A DNA stretch of 64,000 nucleotides from Flavobacterium sp. CG_23.5 (GCF_017875765.1 NZ_JAGGNA010000001.1:2941001-3005000); one strand, 5' to 3'; shown: positions 9,367 through 18,835, numbered from the stretch's first letter. The notes: a model not told the origin generated them from the letters alone. Translations and numbers: made by a program.

Positions 9367-10455
9367 ATGAAACAATACAAATTCATATTAAGTGGCGGCG
9401 GAACTGGAGGACATATTTATCCTGCGATTGCGATTGCCAATGAATTAAAATCTCGTTTTCCAGATGCTGAATTTCTTTTTGTAGGAGCTCAGGATAAAAT
9501 GGAAATGCAAAAAGTCCCTCAAGCTGGTTATAAAATTAAAGGACTTTGGATTTCTGGTATTCAACGACGATTGACATTTGACAATTCACTTTTTCCACTT
9601 AAGTTATTTGCAAGTTTATTAAAATCCAGAACAATAATCAGAGAGTTTAAACCTAATGTTGTTATAGGAACTGGAGGTTTTGCAAGCGGACCATTATTAC
9701 AAGTCGCTGCGATTGCTAAAATTCCCACCGTGATTCAAGAACAAAACTCGTATCCGGGAATTACAAATAGATGGCTAAGTAAAAAAGCAAACAAAATTTG
9801 TGTTGCTTATGAGAATCTGGAACGTTTTTTTCCTAAAAGCAAAATGATTTTGACAGGGAATCCGGTGCGTCAAGATTTAATTGGAATTGAAAACAAAAGA
9901 GTAGAAGCAATACTGAATTTTAATTTGGATACCAACAAAAAAACATTGTTGGTTCTTGGAGGAAGTTTGGGTGCGAGAAGAGTAAATCAATTAATTGAAA
10001 AAGAATTAAATAATTTACTTTCTCAGAATGTTCAGGTTATTTGGCAATGCGGGAAATTATATTTTGACGATTATAATAAATATAATGAAGGTGATGTTCA
10101 GGTAATTGCTTTTATCGAAAGAATGGATTTAGTTTATGCTGCCGCTGATATCGTAATTTCTCGTGCAGGCGCATCTTCAGTGTCGGAGTTGTGCATTGTG
10201 GGAAAACCTGTAATCTTTATTCCTTCGCCTAATGTTGCTGAGGATCACCAAACTAAAAATGCCCAATCAATTGTTGAGAAAAAAGGAGCGATTATGTTGA
10301 AGGAAAGTGAACTTGATTCGCAATTTGGTCTTGTTTTTGAAGCCTTACTCAAAGACCAGGGAAAACAAAATCAACTGAGTGAAAATATAAAACAATTAGC
10401 AATGCCTGAAGCAACAAAACAAATTGTTGATGAAATTGTAAAGTTAATTAGATAA
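9367..10455 (+). CDS. murG: Lipid II synthase MurG
   Basis: MurG transfers GlcNAc from UDP-GlcNAc to lipid I, giving lipid II at the cytoplasmic face of the membrane. The 362-residue GT28 protein begins with the glycine-rich loop [14 protein letters not shown], carries the second glycine loop GTGGFASGP near residue 100, the third ([11 protein letters not shown]) near 200, and the UDP-GlcNAc-binding [11 protein letters not shown] near 266. Length and motif order are those of the family. 56 bp after ftsW and 36 bp before murC. Confidence 0.97.
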   Translation: MKQYKFILSGGGTGGHIYPAIAIANELKSRFPDAEFLFVGAQDKMEMQKVPQAGYKIKGLWISGIQRRLTFDNSLFPLKLFASLLKSRTIIREFKPNVVIGTGGFASGPLLQVAAIAKIPTVIQEQNSYPGITNRWLSKKANKICVAYENLERFFPKSKMILTGNPVRQDLIGIENKRVEAILNFNLDTNKKTLLVLGGSLGARRVNQLIEKELNNLLSQNVQVIWQCGKLYFDDYNKYNEGDVQVIAFIERMDLVYAAADIVISRAGASSVSELCIVGKPVIFIPSPNVAEDHQTKNAQSIVEKKGAIMLKESELDSQFGLVFEALLKDQGKQNQLSENIKQLAMPEATKQIVDEIVKLIR

Positions 10456-10491
10456 AAAAAAGAATAGATAATAGATTAAAGACCTAAATAA

Positions 10492-11841
10492 ATGAACTTA
10501 AATCAAATACATAACGTCTATTTTATAGGAATTGGAGGCATCGGTATGAGTGCTTTGGCTCGTTATTTCAAAAATATCGGAAAGCAAGTTTCGGGGTATG
10601 ATAAAACACCAACTATGCTTACCGATGAATTAATAGAAAGCGGTATTTCAATTCATTTTGAAGATAATATTGATTTGATTCCAAAAGATTACTTCTTGGA
10701 AAACACGTTAGTTATTATTACTCCAGCAGTTCCTAAAGCTCATTCCGAGTGGAATTATTTCTTGGAAAGAGAGTATAATGTTAAAAAAAGAGCAGAGGTA
10801 TTAGGAATAATTACTAAGGACACTTTTTGCTTTGCAGTAGCCGGGACTCATGGTAAAACAACAACTTCAAGTATTTTAGGGCATATTTTATATGAAAGTG
10901 GTGCTGATGTTACTGCTTTTATTGGGGGAATTGTAGAGAATTATAATTCAAATTTAATAGGAAGCGGTAAAACAGTCACTGTTGTTGAAGCAGATGAATT
11001 TGATCGTTCGTTTTTGCATTTGCATCCTAATATTGCTTGTATTACCTCGATGGATGCCGATCATTTGGATATTTATGGAACAACAGCAGCGATAGAAGAA
11101 TCATTTATAGAATTTGCATCTAAAGTAGAGGATAAAAGCAATCTTTTTATAACGAAGGAATTGCCTATTGAAGGTATAACCTGTGCGGTCAATGAAGAGG
11201 CTGTTTATAAGGCTTTTAACGTTCGAATAGGAAATGGAAGTTATGTGTTTGATGTGCAAACTCCAACCGAAATTATAAAAGATTTGCAATTTGGATTACC
11301 TGGAAGACACAATTTAATGAATGCATTAATGGCTATGGCAATGGCAAAATTATTCGGCACCCCAACCGATGCCATTGCAAAAGCCATAGCATCATTTAAA
11401 GGAATAAAAAGAAGGTTTTCCTACCAAATTAAAACAGATAATTTAGTTTACATTGATGATTACGCGCATCATCCAACGGAAATAAATGCAGTGCATCAGG
11501 CGGTTCGGGAATTGTATCCAAATCAAAAAGTTTTGGCTATTTTTCAACCCCATTTATTTAGCAGAACCAGAGATTTTGCAAACGATTTTGCGAAAAGTTT
11601 ATCTGCTTTTGACGAAGTCGTTTTGTTGGATATTTATCCTGCTCGTGAAGTACCGATGGAGGGGATAACATCGCAATGGTTGATGGATAAAATGACGAAT
11701 GATAATAAAAAATTGGTAAATAAAAATGATTTAGTTCCAACCATTTTAGCCAGCGATGCAACAGTTATTGTAACTATTGGCGCAGGAGATATTGGAGAAA
11801 TGGTACCAACAATTAAAAAAGCGATAAATGAAACTCTTTAA
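10492..11841 (+). CDS. murC: UDP-N-acetylmuramate--L-alanine ligase
   Basis: MurC adds the first residue, L-alanine, to UDP-MurNAc. The 449-residue protein has the N-terminal motif GIGGIGMSALA, the P-loop GTHGKTT at 118-124, the DADHLDIYG central motif, the YDDYAHHPTE motif of MurC and a C-terminal TIGAGDIG. It overlaps the start of ftsQ by 14 bp. As in other Bacteroidota clusters, murB and ddl do not follow; ftsQ comes directly after murC. Confidence 0.97.
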   Translation: MNLNQIHNVYFIGIGGIGMSALARYFKNIGKQVSGYDKTPTMLTDELIESGISIHFEDNIDLIPKDYFLENTLVIITPAVPKAHSEWNYFLEREYNVKKRAEVLGIITKDTFCFAVAGTHGKTTTSSILGHILYESGADVTAFIGGIVENYNSNLIGSGKTVTVVEADEFDRSFLHLHPNIACITSMDADHLDIYGTTAAIEESFIEFASKVEDKSNLFITKELPIEGITCAVNEEAVYKAFNVRIGNGSYVFDVQTPTEIIKDLQFGLPGRHNLMNALMAMAMAKLFGTPTDAIAKAIASFKGIKRRFSYQIKTDNLVYIDDYAHHPTEINAVHQAVRELYPNQKVLAIFQPHLFSRTRDFANDFAKSLSAFDEVVLLDIYPAREVPMEGITSQWLMDKMTNDNKKLVNKNDLVPTILASDATVIVTIGAGDIGEMVPTIKKAINETL

Positions 11842-12550
11842 TTGGACAAATATTCGATTAGTACTCATGTTTGCATTGGTGATTTTTCTGTTTTCGTTTA
11901 CGTCAAATCGAAACGCGAATAGAAAAGTGAGTAAATCTGTCGTTGTTTTTGTAGGAGATGACGCTCCTTTTGTAAGACAAGAAACGGTTAATAAATTGTT
12001 AATAGAAAATAAAAAAGATGCATCGAGCATTCAAAAAGTTAATTTAGATTTGAATAAGCTGGAAAGAATTCTAGATGCACAAGAAATGATTGAAAAATCA
12101 GATGTATTTGTGAGTATAGACGGTGTTCTAAAAGCAGTGGTGAAACAAAAGACTCCTATAGCCAGAGTTTTTAATGATGAAGGGTCTTTCTATATTGATT
12201 ACAAAGGAAGTAGAATGCCATTGTCAGCAAATTTTACAGCTAGAGTTCCACTTGTTTCGGGGGGGATTAATAAAAAAAATAACGAAGATTTAGCCGATTT
12301 ATTTCGCATAATCTATGACGATGCGTTTTTGAAAAAAAACATCATTGGGATTCAAATTATGCCGAATGGTAGCTTATTAATGCTCAACAGAAATTTTGAT
12401 TACCAAATTGATTTTGGCAGAATGATAAATGTCGAGCGTAAATTTAAAAATTATAAAGCTTTTTTTCAAAAAGCAGTTTTAGATAGTTCGTTGTATAAAT
12501 ATAAAAAAATAGATCTCAGATTTACGGAACAAGTAGTTTGCACTAAATAA
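11828..12550 (+). CDS. ftsQ: Cell division protein FtsQ
   Basis: A 240-residue bitopic divisome protein: short cytoplasmic N-terminus, one membrane helix at about residues 10-24, then a periplasmic region. The periplasmic part fits the FtsQ/DivIB beta domain (VFVSIDGVLKAVVKQKTPIARV), which forms the FtsQLB complex with FtsL and FtsB. The POTRA sequence is divergent, as is common in Bacteroidota. The call is supported by position between murC (14-bp overlap) and ftsA (6-bp gap). Confidence 0.88.
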   Translation: MKLFNWTNIRLVLMFALVIFLFSFTSNRNANRKVSKSVVVFVGDDAPFVRQETVNKLLIENKKDASSIQKVNLDLNKLERILDAQEMIEKSDVFVSIDGVLKAVVKQKTPIARVFNDEGSFYIDYKGSRMPLSANFTARVPLVSGGINKKNNEDLADLFRIIYDDAFLKKNIIGIQIMPNGSLLMLNRNFDYQIDFGRMINVERKFKNYKAFFQKAVLDSSLYKYKKIDLRFTEQVVCTK

Positions 12551-12556
12551 TAGATA

Positions 12557-13942
12557 ATGGAAAAAGAGAATATTGCAGTAGGTCTAGATATTGGGACAAC
12601 CAAAATAGTTGCCATGATAGGCAAGAAAAATGAGTACGGAAAATTAGAGATTTTGGGTATTGGAAAATCCAAAAGCTTGGGTGTGGCAAGAGGTGTTGTG
12701 AATAACATTACTCAAACTATTCAATCTATCCAACAAGCAATTCAGGAAGCTGAAAATAATTCAGGTTATAAGATTAAAGATGTCGTTGTTGGGATAGCTG
12801 GTCAGCATATTCGTAGCATTCAACATACAGATTATATTAGCAGAAATAATCCCGAAGAAGTAATTGGAGGGAATGATATTCAGCTTTTAATTGACCAAGT
12901 AAATAAATTGGCCATGTTACCTGGCGAAGAAATTATACATGTATTACCACAGGAATTTAAAATTGACGGGCAATCGGAAATTAAAGAGCCTATTGGAATG
13001 TATGGCGGAAGATTAGAATCGAGCTTTCATGTTGTGGTAGGTCAAGCATCATCGATACGTAATGTAGGAAGATGTATTCAAAGTTCGGGAATTGAATTGT
13101 CAGGTTTGACATTGGAGCCATTAGCGTCTGCTGATGCTGTTTTAAGTCAGGAAGAAAAAGAAGCTGGAGTTGCACTTATCGATATAGGTGGTGGAACAAC
13201 GGATTTGGCCATTTTTAAAGATGGTATTATTCGTCATACTGCTGTAATACCTTTTGGAGGAAATGTAATTACAGATGATATTAAAGAAGGTTGCTCTATA
13301 ATTGAAAAGCAAGCGGAGTTATTGAAAGTTAAATTTGGATCTGCTTGGCCAGGAGAAAATAAAGACAACGAAATTGTTTCTATTCCAGGATTGAGAGGTA
13401 GAGAACCAAAAGAAATTTCTTTAAAGAATTTGTCTAAAATAATTCACGCTCGTGTAGTAGAAATTATAGATCAGGTTTTCACCGAAGTAAAAGCGTACGG
13501 TCATGAAGATCCTCGTAAAAAATTAATTGCTGGGATTGTGCTTACCGGTGGTGGTGCTCAATTGAAACACATCAAGCAGTTAGTGGAATACATTACTGGA
13601 ATGGATACCAGAATTGGCTATCCAAACGAGCATTTAGCTGGAGATTCTGATGAGGAGATTTCAAGTCCTTTATATGCAACGGCAGTAGGATTGGTGATGA
13701 ATAGCATTCAAAATAATTCTCAAAGTGCAGTACGAATGGATGCTATTGAGCCTCCAAAAACTATTGTTTACAGACCGCCAGTTATGCAAAATACTGAGGT
13801 GGAAGTTCCTAGAATAGAGATGGAAGAGGAAGTAAAAAGCTTTAGAGGTAAACAAGAAGAGTCTACCGGGGATAAAATCCAAAGATCGTTTTTTGACAGA
13901 TATGTTGATAAAATTAAAGATTTCTTAGATAACGCAGAATAA
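12557..13942 (+). CDS. ftsA: Cell division protein FtsA
   Basis: Actin-like ATPase that tethers FtsZ to the membrane. The 461-residue product has the phosphate-1 motif GLDIGTTKI at about 9-17, the 1C domain characteristic of FtsA, the phosphate-2 motif IDIGGGTTD near residue 209, and the adenosine motif LTGGGAQL near 330. A variable linker (about 390-440) leads to a C-terminal amphipathic helix, FFDRYVDKIKDFL, the membrane-targeting sequence. 6 bp after ftsQ; a 91-bp gap separates it from ftsZ. Confidence 0.97.
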   Translation: MEKENIAVGLDIGTTKIVAMIGKKNEYGKLEILGIGKSKSLGVARGVVNNITQTIQSIQQAIQEAENNSGYKIKDVVVGIAGQHIRSIQHTDYISRNNPEEVIGGNDIQLLIDQVNKLAMLPGEEIIHVLPQEFKIDGQSEIKEPIGMYGGRLESSFHVVVGQASSIRNVGRCIQSSGIELSGLTLEPLASADAVLSQEEKEAGVALIDIGGGTTDLAIFKDGIIRHTAVIPFGGNVITDDIKEGCSIIEKQAELLKVKFGSAWPGENKDNEIVSIPGLRGREPKEISLKNLSKIIHARVVEIIDQVFTEVKAYGHEDPRKKLIAGIVLTGGGAQLKHIKQLVEYITGMDTRIGYPNEHLAGDSDEEISSPLYATAVGLVMNSIQNNSQSAVRMDAIEPPKTIVYRPPVMQNTEVEVPRIEMEEEVKSFRGKQEESTGDKIQRSFFDRYVDKIKDFLDNAE

Positions 13943-14033
13943 CAGCAAAATAAATAATATTTTAAATCTCCTTTTTGCCCCAAGCTTTTAGTAGAGAAAA
14001 AAGAATTAAACAAGAATTTAAAAACCAAATAAA

Positions 14034-15980
14034 ATGATGAGCAACTCAGAATTTGGAAGTATTTCATTTGATTTACCAAAGAATCAATCAAATGTAATAA
14101 AAGTAATTGGTGTAGGTGGAGGCGGTAGTAACGCTATAAATCACATGTTCAAACAAGGGATTAAAGGCGTAGATTTTATCGTCTGCAATACTGATTCACA
14201 AGCCCTCCAAAGTAGTTCAGTTCCTAATAAAATACAATTAGGAGTGCATTTGACTGAAGGACTTGGTGCTGGAGCAAACCCAGATGTAGGTCAACAATCC
14301 GCTATTGAAAGTATTGCCGAAATAGAAAAAATGTTGGATCGCAATACTAAAATGGTTTTTATCACTGCAGGAATGGGTGGTGGAACTGGAACTGGAGCAG
14401 CTCCCGTAATTGCGCAATTGGCTAAAGAAAGAGATATTCTTACGGTAGGAATTGTGACTTTACCTTTCTTATTTGAAGGAAAGGTGCGTCAGGAACAAGC
14501 CTTAATCGGAATAGATAAATTGCGTAAACAAGTCGACTCGTTAATTGTTATCAATAATAATAAATTAAGAGAAGTGTACGGAAATCTTGGTTTCAAAGCT
14601 GGGTTCTCAAAAGCTGATGAAGTTTTGGCAACAGCCTCAAGAGGAATTGCTGAAGTAATTACACATCACTATACTCAAAATATAGATTTAAGAGATGCTA
14701 AAACAGTATTGTATAATAGCGGAACGGCTATTATGGGATCTTCTGTGTCTTCAGGCGAGAATAGAGCTAAAGAAGCAATTGTTTCTGCTTTGGATTCTCC
14801 TTTGTTAAATGATAATAAAATTACCGGTGCCAAAAACGTATTGTTGCTTATCGTTTCTGGAACTAATGAAATTACAATTGACGAAATTGGAGAAATTAAT
14901 GATCATATTCAAATCGAAGCAGGTCATAATGCCAATATTATCATGGGGGTTGGTGAAGACGAATCACTTGGGGATGCTATCGCAGTTACTATAATTGCGA
15001 CAGGATTTGATATTGAACAACAAAATGAAATTGTAAATACAGAACCTAAAAAAATTATTCATACCCTAGAGGACGAGCAAAGAAGTGTTCATAATCTAAG
15101 TAATAAAACAGTTGCTGCATTCGATTTAAATAGCGAAACGCCAGCATCTAGTTCTAACGAAAGAATTGTTTTTGATTTATTAGAAGATACAACTTTAGTT
15201 GCTGAACCAGTAGTAGCTCCTGCGCCAGTCGTTACGGCTCCAACAATTAATAAAGAAGAATTGACGGTTATGTCTGAATTTATAAAAAATTTAGATGTGA
15301 CTTTTGAAATCGTTTCACCAATTAAGGATATTGAATTTACTTTCACTGCACCAGAAGTTAAAGCGGTACAACCAAAAATTATAGAAAGACAAGAACAAAC
15401 TGCTTTCTCTTTTGACCTGCCACTTTTCAAAACGGAACCAGTAGCTCAAGTGGAAGAAAATAAAGTTTTGTTTGAACTAACGAATGAAACTCGTGAGATT
15501 AAAGTAAACGAAGCAGTTCAATTTGTGCCAGTAACAGAATTGTCTGACAGAGGAATTATCAAATATTCTCTTGAAGAGTATATGGAAGTTGAGAATGATT
15601 TTGCAGCCAAACCAATTGCGAAAGCAGTTGAAGTTCCTGTTCCAGCCGAGTTAAATATCACGATGAAACAAGTAGACGCATCTACAAATGCACCAACTCA
15701 TTTCGAAAGTATTTCTCCAATGGAAATGACAATTGAGGAAACGTTGAAACTTAGAGCGGACGAAAGAAGAAAAAAACTAAAAGAATTCAATTACAAGTTT
15801 CATAATAATGTTTCTAAAATTGATGAGTATGAGAAAGAACCTGCCTACAAAAGATTAGGTATTGATATCTCAAACAATCAACCAAACAATACAAATTCGA
15901 GAATTTCTGTGGGGACAGACAGCAACAATGATTTACAGTTGCGTTCAAACAATTCGTATTTACATGACAATGTAGATTAA
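14034..15980 (+). CDS. ftsZ: Cell division protein FtsZ (long C-terminal extension)
   Basis: Tubulin-like GTPase that forms the Z ring. The GTPase fold covers about residues 15-330, with VGGGGSNAI near 27, the tubulin signature GGGTGTG at 115-121, and the T7 synergy region further on. At 648 residues it is far longer than E. coli FtsZ (383), owing to a disordered linker of roughly 270 residues rich in Glu, Val, Pro and Thr. EPAYKRLG near 602-609 resembles the conserved C-terminal peptide that binds FtsA, but about 39 Asn/Ser-rich residues follow it. Last gene of the operon. Confidence 0.97.
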   Translation: MMSNSEFGSISFDLPKNQSNVIKVIGVGGGGSNAINHMFKQGIKGVDFIVCNTDSQALQSSSVPNKIQLGVHLTEGLGAGANPDVGQQSAIESIAEIEKMLDRNTKMVFITAGMGGGTGTGAAPVIAQLAKERDILTVGIVTLPFLFEGKVRQEQALIGIDKLRKQVDSLIVINNNKLREVYGNLGFKAGFSKADEVLATASRGIAEVITHHYTQNIDLRDAKTVLYNSGTAIMGSSVSSGENRAKEAIVSALDSPLLNDNKITGAKNVLLLIVSGTNEITIDEIGEINDHIQIEAGHNANIIMGVGEDESLGDAIAVTIIATGFDIEQQNEIVNTEPKKIIHTLEDEQRSVHNLSNKTVAAFDLNSETPASSSNERIVFDLLEDTTLVAEPVVAPAPVVTAPTINKEELTVMSEFIKNLDVTFEIVSPIKDIEFTFTAPEVKAVQPKIIERQEQTAFSFDLPLFKTEPVAQVEENKVLFELTNETREIKVNEAVQFVPVTELSDRGIIKYSLEEYMEVENDFAAKPIAKAVEVPVPAELNITMKQVDASTNAPTHFESISPMEMTIEETLKLRADERRKKLKEFNYKFHNNVSKIDEYEKEPAYKRLGIDISNNQPNNTNSRISVGTDSNNDLQLRSNNSYLHDNVD

Positions 15981-16000
15981 CTAACTCAAACCAAAATGAG

Positions 16001-16041
16001 ATAGCCCGAAAATTCAATTTAATTTTCGGGTTATTTTTTTT
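16001..16041 (+). terminator. Intrinsic terminator of the dcw operon
   Basis: CCCGAAAATT (16005-16014) pairs with AATTTTCGGG (16021-16030) around a six-base loop, and is followed by a T-rich run to 16041. It lies 20 bp after the ftsZ stop. Confidence 0.85.
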
Positions 16042-16104
16042 GTGTAACGAGATGAAAGCAATCTATTGTTAATTCCAGTTAATTTCTTTAAATTTGTCAG
16101 GCCT

Positions 16105-16240
16105 TAATCCAGCTGTCGTTTCAAGCTTTTTCTCGAAAATGGTTTTTTCTAAGCCCTTAAAAGAGCTTCCGCTTGTCGCTTTTTAAGTTCAAGAAAAAAT
16201 ACAATTTCTCCCAAAAAGGCTTTTTACTACCATCTGGGGC
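16105..16240 (-). repeat. Dispersed intergenic repeat, copy 1
   Basis: Read on the minus strand this has the same block order as the repeats near 37.5, 50.8 and 57.5 kb: a CCCAGAT-type end (about 16230-16239), a middle block GCGACAAGCGGAAGCTC (within 16163-16180) and a far block AGCTGGATTA (16105-16114). It fills most of the ftsZ-yqeY gap. No coding potential is apparent. Confidence 0.6.
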
Positions 16241-16324
16241 AATTTTTAAGTGCTCTGTTGCAGTGTTCAGTTTTTCAGGTGGAATGGGAAATCTAATATC
16301 AAGAATCTAATATCTAAAATTAAT

Positions 16325-16774
16325 ATGAGTTTATCAATAAAAATCATGGACGAGCTTAAAGCCGCCATGAGAGCCAAAGATACTGTTGCATTGGAAGCAC
16401 TAAGAGCTATTAAATCTGAAATTCTTTTAGCACAAACGGCTACAGGTTCAAAAGAAGAAATTACGGAAGACGACGAGGTTAAATTGCTTCAGAGATTGGT
16501 AAAAACCCGTAAGGAAAGTGCTAGAATTTTTACAGAACAAAATCGTTTGGATTTAGCTGAACCAGAATTGGCACAAATCGCAGTAATCGAAAAATTCTTG
16601 CCAGCACAATTAAGCGAAGCAGAAGTTGAAGCTGTAATTGCAAAAATCATTGCGGAAACTGGAGCGTCAGGTATTGCAGCGATGGGAAAAGTGATGGGAT
16701 TGGCCTCTGCACAATTAGGAGGAACTGCCGAAGGGAAAACCATTTCTACAATAGTAAAAAAGCTATTGACATAA
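16325..16774 (+). CDS. yqeY: GatB/YqeY domain protein
   Basis: A 149-residue protein of the YqeY family, homologous to the C-terminal helical domain of the GatB subunit of Asp/Glu-tRNA amidotransferase. It has the family features: helical N-terminal half with LKAAMRAKD and LEALRAIKSEIL, an acidic middle, and the C-terminal tRNA-contacting region IAAMGKVMG...AEGKTISTIVKKLL. The ATG at 16325 is chosen; an in-frame upstream ATG at 16250 would add 25 residues that look like translated repeat. Molecular function is unproven, though tRNA binding is likely. Confidence 0.9.
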   Translation: MSLSIKIMDELKAAMRAKDTVALEALRAIKSEILLAQTATGSKEEITEDDEVKLLQRLVKTRKESARIFTEQNRLDLAEPELAQIAVIEKFLPAQLSEAEVEAVIAKIIAETGASGIAAMGKVMGLASAQLGGTAEGKTISTIVKKLLT

Positions 16775-16823
16775 AATTTAGATTTAAGGTTGACGATTTT
16801 ATATCAACAATCTTAAATCAACT

Positions 16824-16897
16824 GGCTGCGTAGTTCAACTGGATAGAATATCAGATTTCGACTCTGAGGGTTGCAGGTTCGAACCCTGTCGCGGCCA
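16824..16897 (+). tRNA. tRNA-Arg (anticodon TCG)
   Basis: A complete cloverleaf can be folded: acceptor GGCTGCG/CGCGGCC with one G-T pair, D stem GTTC/GAAT, anticodon stem TCAGA/TCTGA around loop TTTCGAC (anticodon TCG, reading CGA), and T stem GCAGG/CCTGT around TTCGAAC. Discriminator A73. CCA is not encoded. A weak hairpin at 16781-16819 separates it from yqeY. Confidence 0.95.
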
Positions 16898-16913
16898 CTA
16901 ATAAACTTTGATT

Positions 16914-16962
16914 AGCCATAAAATAGTAAAGCTCGCTTTAGCTGTTTTGTGGCTTTTTTTTG
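16914..16962 (+). terminator. Terminator after tRNA-Arg
   Basis: AGCCATAAAATAG (from 16914) pairs with CTGTTTTGTGGCT (ending 16954) in a long hairpin extended inward by AAAGC/GCTTT, followed by a run of T to 16961. Confidence 0.8.
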
Positions 16963-17020
16963 TTTTCAAACTAGAGTTTTGTAGTTTAGGTGTGTCAACC
17001 TATGCTAGGCCATAAAACAG

Positions 17021-17827
17021 ATGGATACATTTCAAATTTTCATGATAGTATTTTTCAGCATTTTGATAGCTGGATGGGCTTTTAGTATTATCATCGAACC
17101 TTTGTATGTGCTTGTTTTTAATAAACCGCTTTACATTCATTGGTACCCAATAGCGCGCAAACTTACTCCTTCACAAAAATATATTCTCGAACAGGAATTT
17201 ACCTTTTACCAAAAGTTATCCATTAAAAGAAAGCAATTTTTTGAGCATCGTGTGGCGGCATTTATTGCCAAGTACGATTTTGTAGGGAAAGGAGATTTTT
17301 TTGTTACTGATCAAGTGAGGATACTCATTTCTGCTACTTTCGTAATGCTGACTTTTGGAATGCGGCATTATTTAATCAATGTTTTTGATCGAATTATTGT
17401 GTATCCGGAATCCTATTTTTCTACCATTAATCAAGAATACCATAAAGGAGAATTTAATCCGAGAATGAAAACCGTAGTTTTGTCCTGGAAGGATTTCTTG
17501 GAAGGATTTGAATTTGAAAGTGACAATCTGAATCTTGGCTTGCATGAGTTTTCACACGCTTTATATTTTCATGGGTTGAAAGGAAGGGATCAAAGTAGCA
17601 TTGTTTTTTCGGATGCTTATGTTGAAATAAAAGAATATTTAGTCCAACCCTATGTTCTTAATAATCTTGTTGCATCAAATTATTTCAGGATTTACGCTTA
17701 CACTAATCAGATAGAATTTATGGCCGTAGTTTTAGAGCATTTTTTCGAAACACCTCATATTTTCAACAAAGAATTTCCTGAACTTTTTGAAAAAGTAAGA
17801 ACAATGATTAATTACACGGATAAATAA
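17021..17827 (+). CDS. M90-family zinc peptidase, MtfA-like
   Basis: A 268-residue protein with an N-terminal membrane helix (about 5-27) and a zinc-peptidase domain. HEFSH, in LGLHEFSHALYFHG near residue 177, is a HExxH zinc-binding motif, and a downstream glutamate in MAVVLEHFFETP fits the third ligand. This arrangement is that of the MtfA (Mlc titration factor A, DUF980, peptidase M90) family. E. coli MtfA is soluble; this version appears membrane-anchored. The substrate is unknown. It stands alone between tRNA-Arg and a bidirectional terminator. Confidence 0.82.
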   Translation: MDTFQIFMIVFFSILIAGWAFSIIIEPLYVLVFNKPLYIHWYPIARKLTPSQKYILEQEFTFYQKLSIKRKQFFEHRVAAFIAKYDFVGKGDFFVTDQVRILISATFVMLTFGMRHYLINVFDRIIVYPESYFSTINQEYHKGEFNPRMKTVVLSWKDFLEGFEFESDNLNLGLHEFSHALYFHGLKGRDQSSIVFSDAYVEIKEYLVQPYVLNNLVASNYFRIYAYTNQIEFMAVVLEHFFETPHIFNKEFPELFEKVRTMINYTDK

Positions 17828-17880
17828 TCGAGTTCTGGATTTGTTGTGTCCTCATTTTAGAATATTATAACAATAAAAAA

Positions 17881-17913
17881 AGTCCCGTTCTGATAATTTA
17901 GCAGAACGGGACT
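17881..17913. terminator. Bidirectional terminator between the M90 gene and rpe
   Basis: AGTCCCGTTCTG (17881-17892) and CAGAACGGGACT (17902-17913) form a perfect 12-bp stem, with an A run on the left and a T run on the right, so it can serve both convergent genes. Confidence 0.92.
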
Positions 17914-17935
17914 TTTTTATTGGAGACTAGTCTTT

Positions 17936-18598
17936 CTACAAAGCTGTCAATTGTTTCAAATCAGCAATCGTTTTTGTTGGATTTTCCGCTTTAAATACAA
18001 AGCTACCAGCAACAAGAACATCTGCTCCTGCTTCTACCAATTGTTTTGCATTTTTATTAGTAACGCCACCGTCAACCTCTATAAGTGTAGTCGCCCCTTT
18101 TATATTGATTAAGTCTTTTAACTTTTTAACTTTTGCGTAGGTGTTTTCAATAAAAGATTGACCTCCAAAACCTGGATTTACGCTCATGATACAAACCAAA
18201 TCGATATCATTGATTACATCTTCTAATAAGTCAATATTAGTATGTGGATTAATGGCAACACCGGCTTTCATACCTTCGGCTTTAATCGCTTGTAAGGTTC
18301 TGTGAAGGTGCGTGCAAGCTTCGTAATGTACGCTTAGAATATTAGCTCCTAATTCAGCAAAAGTTTTAATATAGCGGTCCGGGTCAATAATCATTAAATG
18401 AACATCGACTGTTTTTTTAGCATGTCTTGTAATCGCTTCCAAAACTGGCATTCCGTAAGAAATATTGGGAACAAAAACGCCGTCCATGATATCAATGTGA
18501 AACCAATCGGCTTCGCTGTTGTTAATCATTTCGATGTCGCGTTGCAGATTAGCAAAATCAGCTGCAAGTACTGATGGCGCAATTATTGTGTTTTTCAT
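17936..18598 (-). CDS. rpe: Ribulose-phosphate 3-epimerase
   Basis: Interconverts D-ribulose 5-phosphate and D-xylulose 5-phosphate in the pentose phosphate pathway. The 220-residue TIM barrel carries the conserved metal and active-site motifs: IAPSVLAADF at the start, HIDIMDGVFVPN (metal-binding His/Asp), DVHLM, MSVNPGFGGQ near residue 142 and the phosphate-binding end EVDGGV...ADVLVAGS. The ATG at 18598 is chosen because the nine residues added by the upstream start are not part of the family. Single gene, read towards the bidirectional terminator. Confidence 0.96.
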   Translation of the reverse strand: MKNTIIAPSVLAADFANLQRDIEMINNSEADWFHIDIMDGVFVPNISYGMPVLEAITRHAKKTVDVHLMIIDPDRYIKTFAELGANILSVHYEACTHLHRTLQAIKAEGMKAGVAINPHTNIDLLEDVINDIDLVCIMSVNPGFGGQSFIENTYAKVKKLKDLINIKGATTLIEVDGGVTNKNAKQLVEAGADVLVAGSFVFKAENPTKTIADLKQLTAL

Positions 18599-18657
18599 TG
18601 TGTTGTTTGTTACGTTGAGATGCACTGCAGTGCGTCTTTACAAAGTTGTAGTTTCTG

Positions 18658-18665
18658 CAAAAGTA
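18658..18665 (-). promoter_or_regulatory. -7 box of rpe
   Basis: On the minus strand TACTTTTG matches TAnnTTTG exactly, about 60 bp before the rpe start. No clear -33 TTG is seen at the right distance. Confidence 0.4.
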
Positions 18666-18714
18666 ACTTTTTTACAATTAATGCGAAAGTTTTTTTATCG
18701 GGATGGCTCGTTAG

Positions 18715-18732
18715 GGACAGCTCGAGCTGTCC
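18715..18732. repeat. Perfect 18-bp palindrome
   Basis: GGACAGCTCGAGCTGTCC is fully self-complementary. It lies next to the dispersed repeat at 18744 and may be part of that element. Confidence 0.7.
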
Positions 18733-18743
18733 GTACTATATAT

Positions 18744-18835
18744 GCGTGAGGGATAGAGGTGGTATCCTCGTAGCGTAGCGGAGAGATAAAGCCGAAAGCC
18801 CGACCCGAAGTTTTTACGAAGGGGCACGCCCAAAT
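18744..18835 (+). repeat. Dispersed intergenic repeat, second form, copy 1
   Basis: It starts with GCGTGAGGGATAGAGG, holds the core GGATAGAGGTGGTATCC (18751-18767), then AAAGCC...GCCCGACCC, and ends with GGGGCACGCCC. The same block order occurs at 38441-38528. It occupies the rpe-rpoD gap. A CCCCC-TTCG-GGGG hairpin follows at about 18891-18904. Confidence 0.65.

Noticed and set aside
13768..14091. Minus-strand frame of 107 codons across the ftsA-ftsZ junction
   Set aside because: It lies antisense to the end of ftsA and start of ftsZ, has no recognisable domain and is explained by the coding strand.
15089..15430. Minus-strand frame of 113 codons inside ftsZ
   Set aside because: It is antisense to the low-complexity FtsZ linker, rich in Ser/Thr/Val for that reason; no start signal or family.
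16250..16324. Upstream extension of yqeY
   Set aside because: The 25 residues it adds come from sequence next to the dispersed repeat and do not belong to the family; the ATG at 16325 starts the domain.
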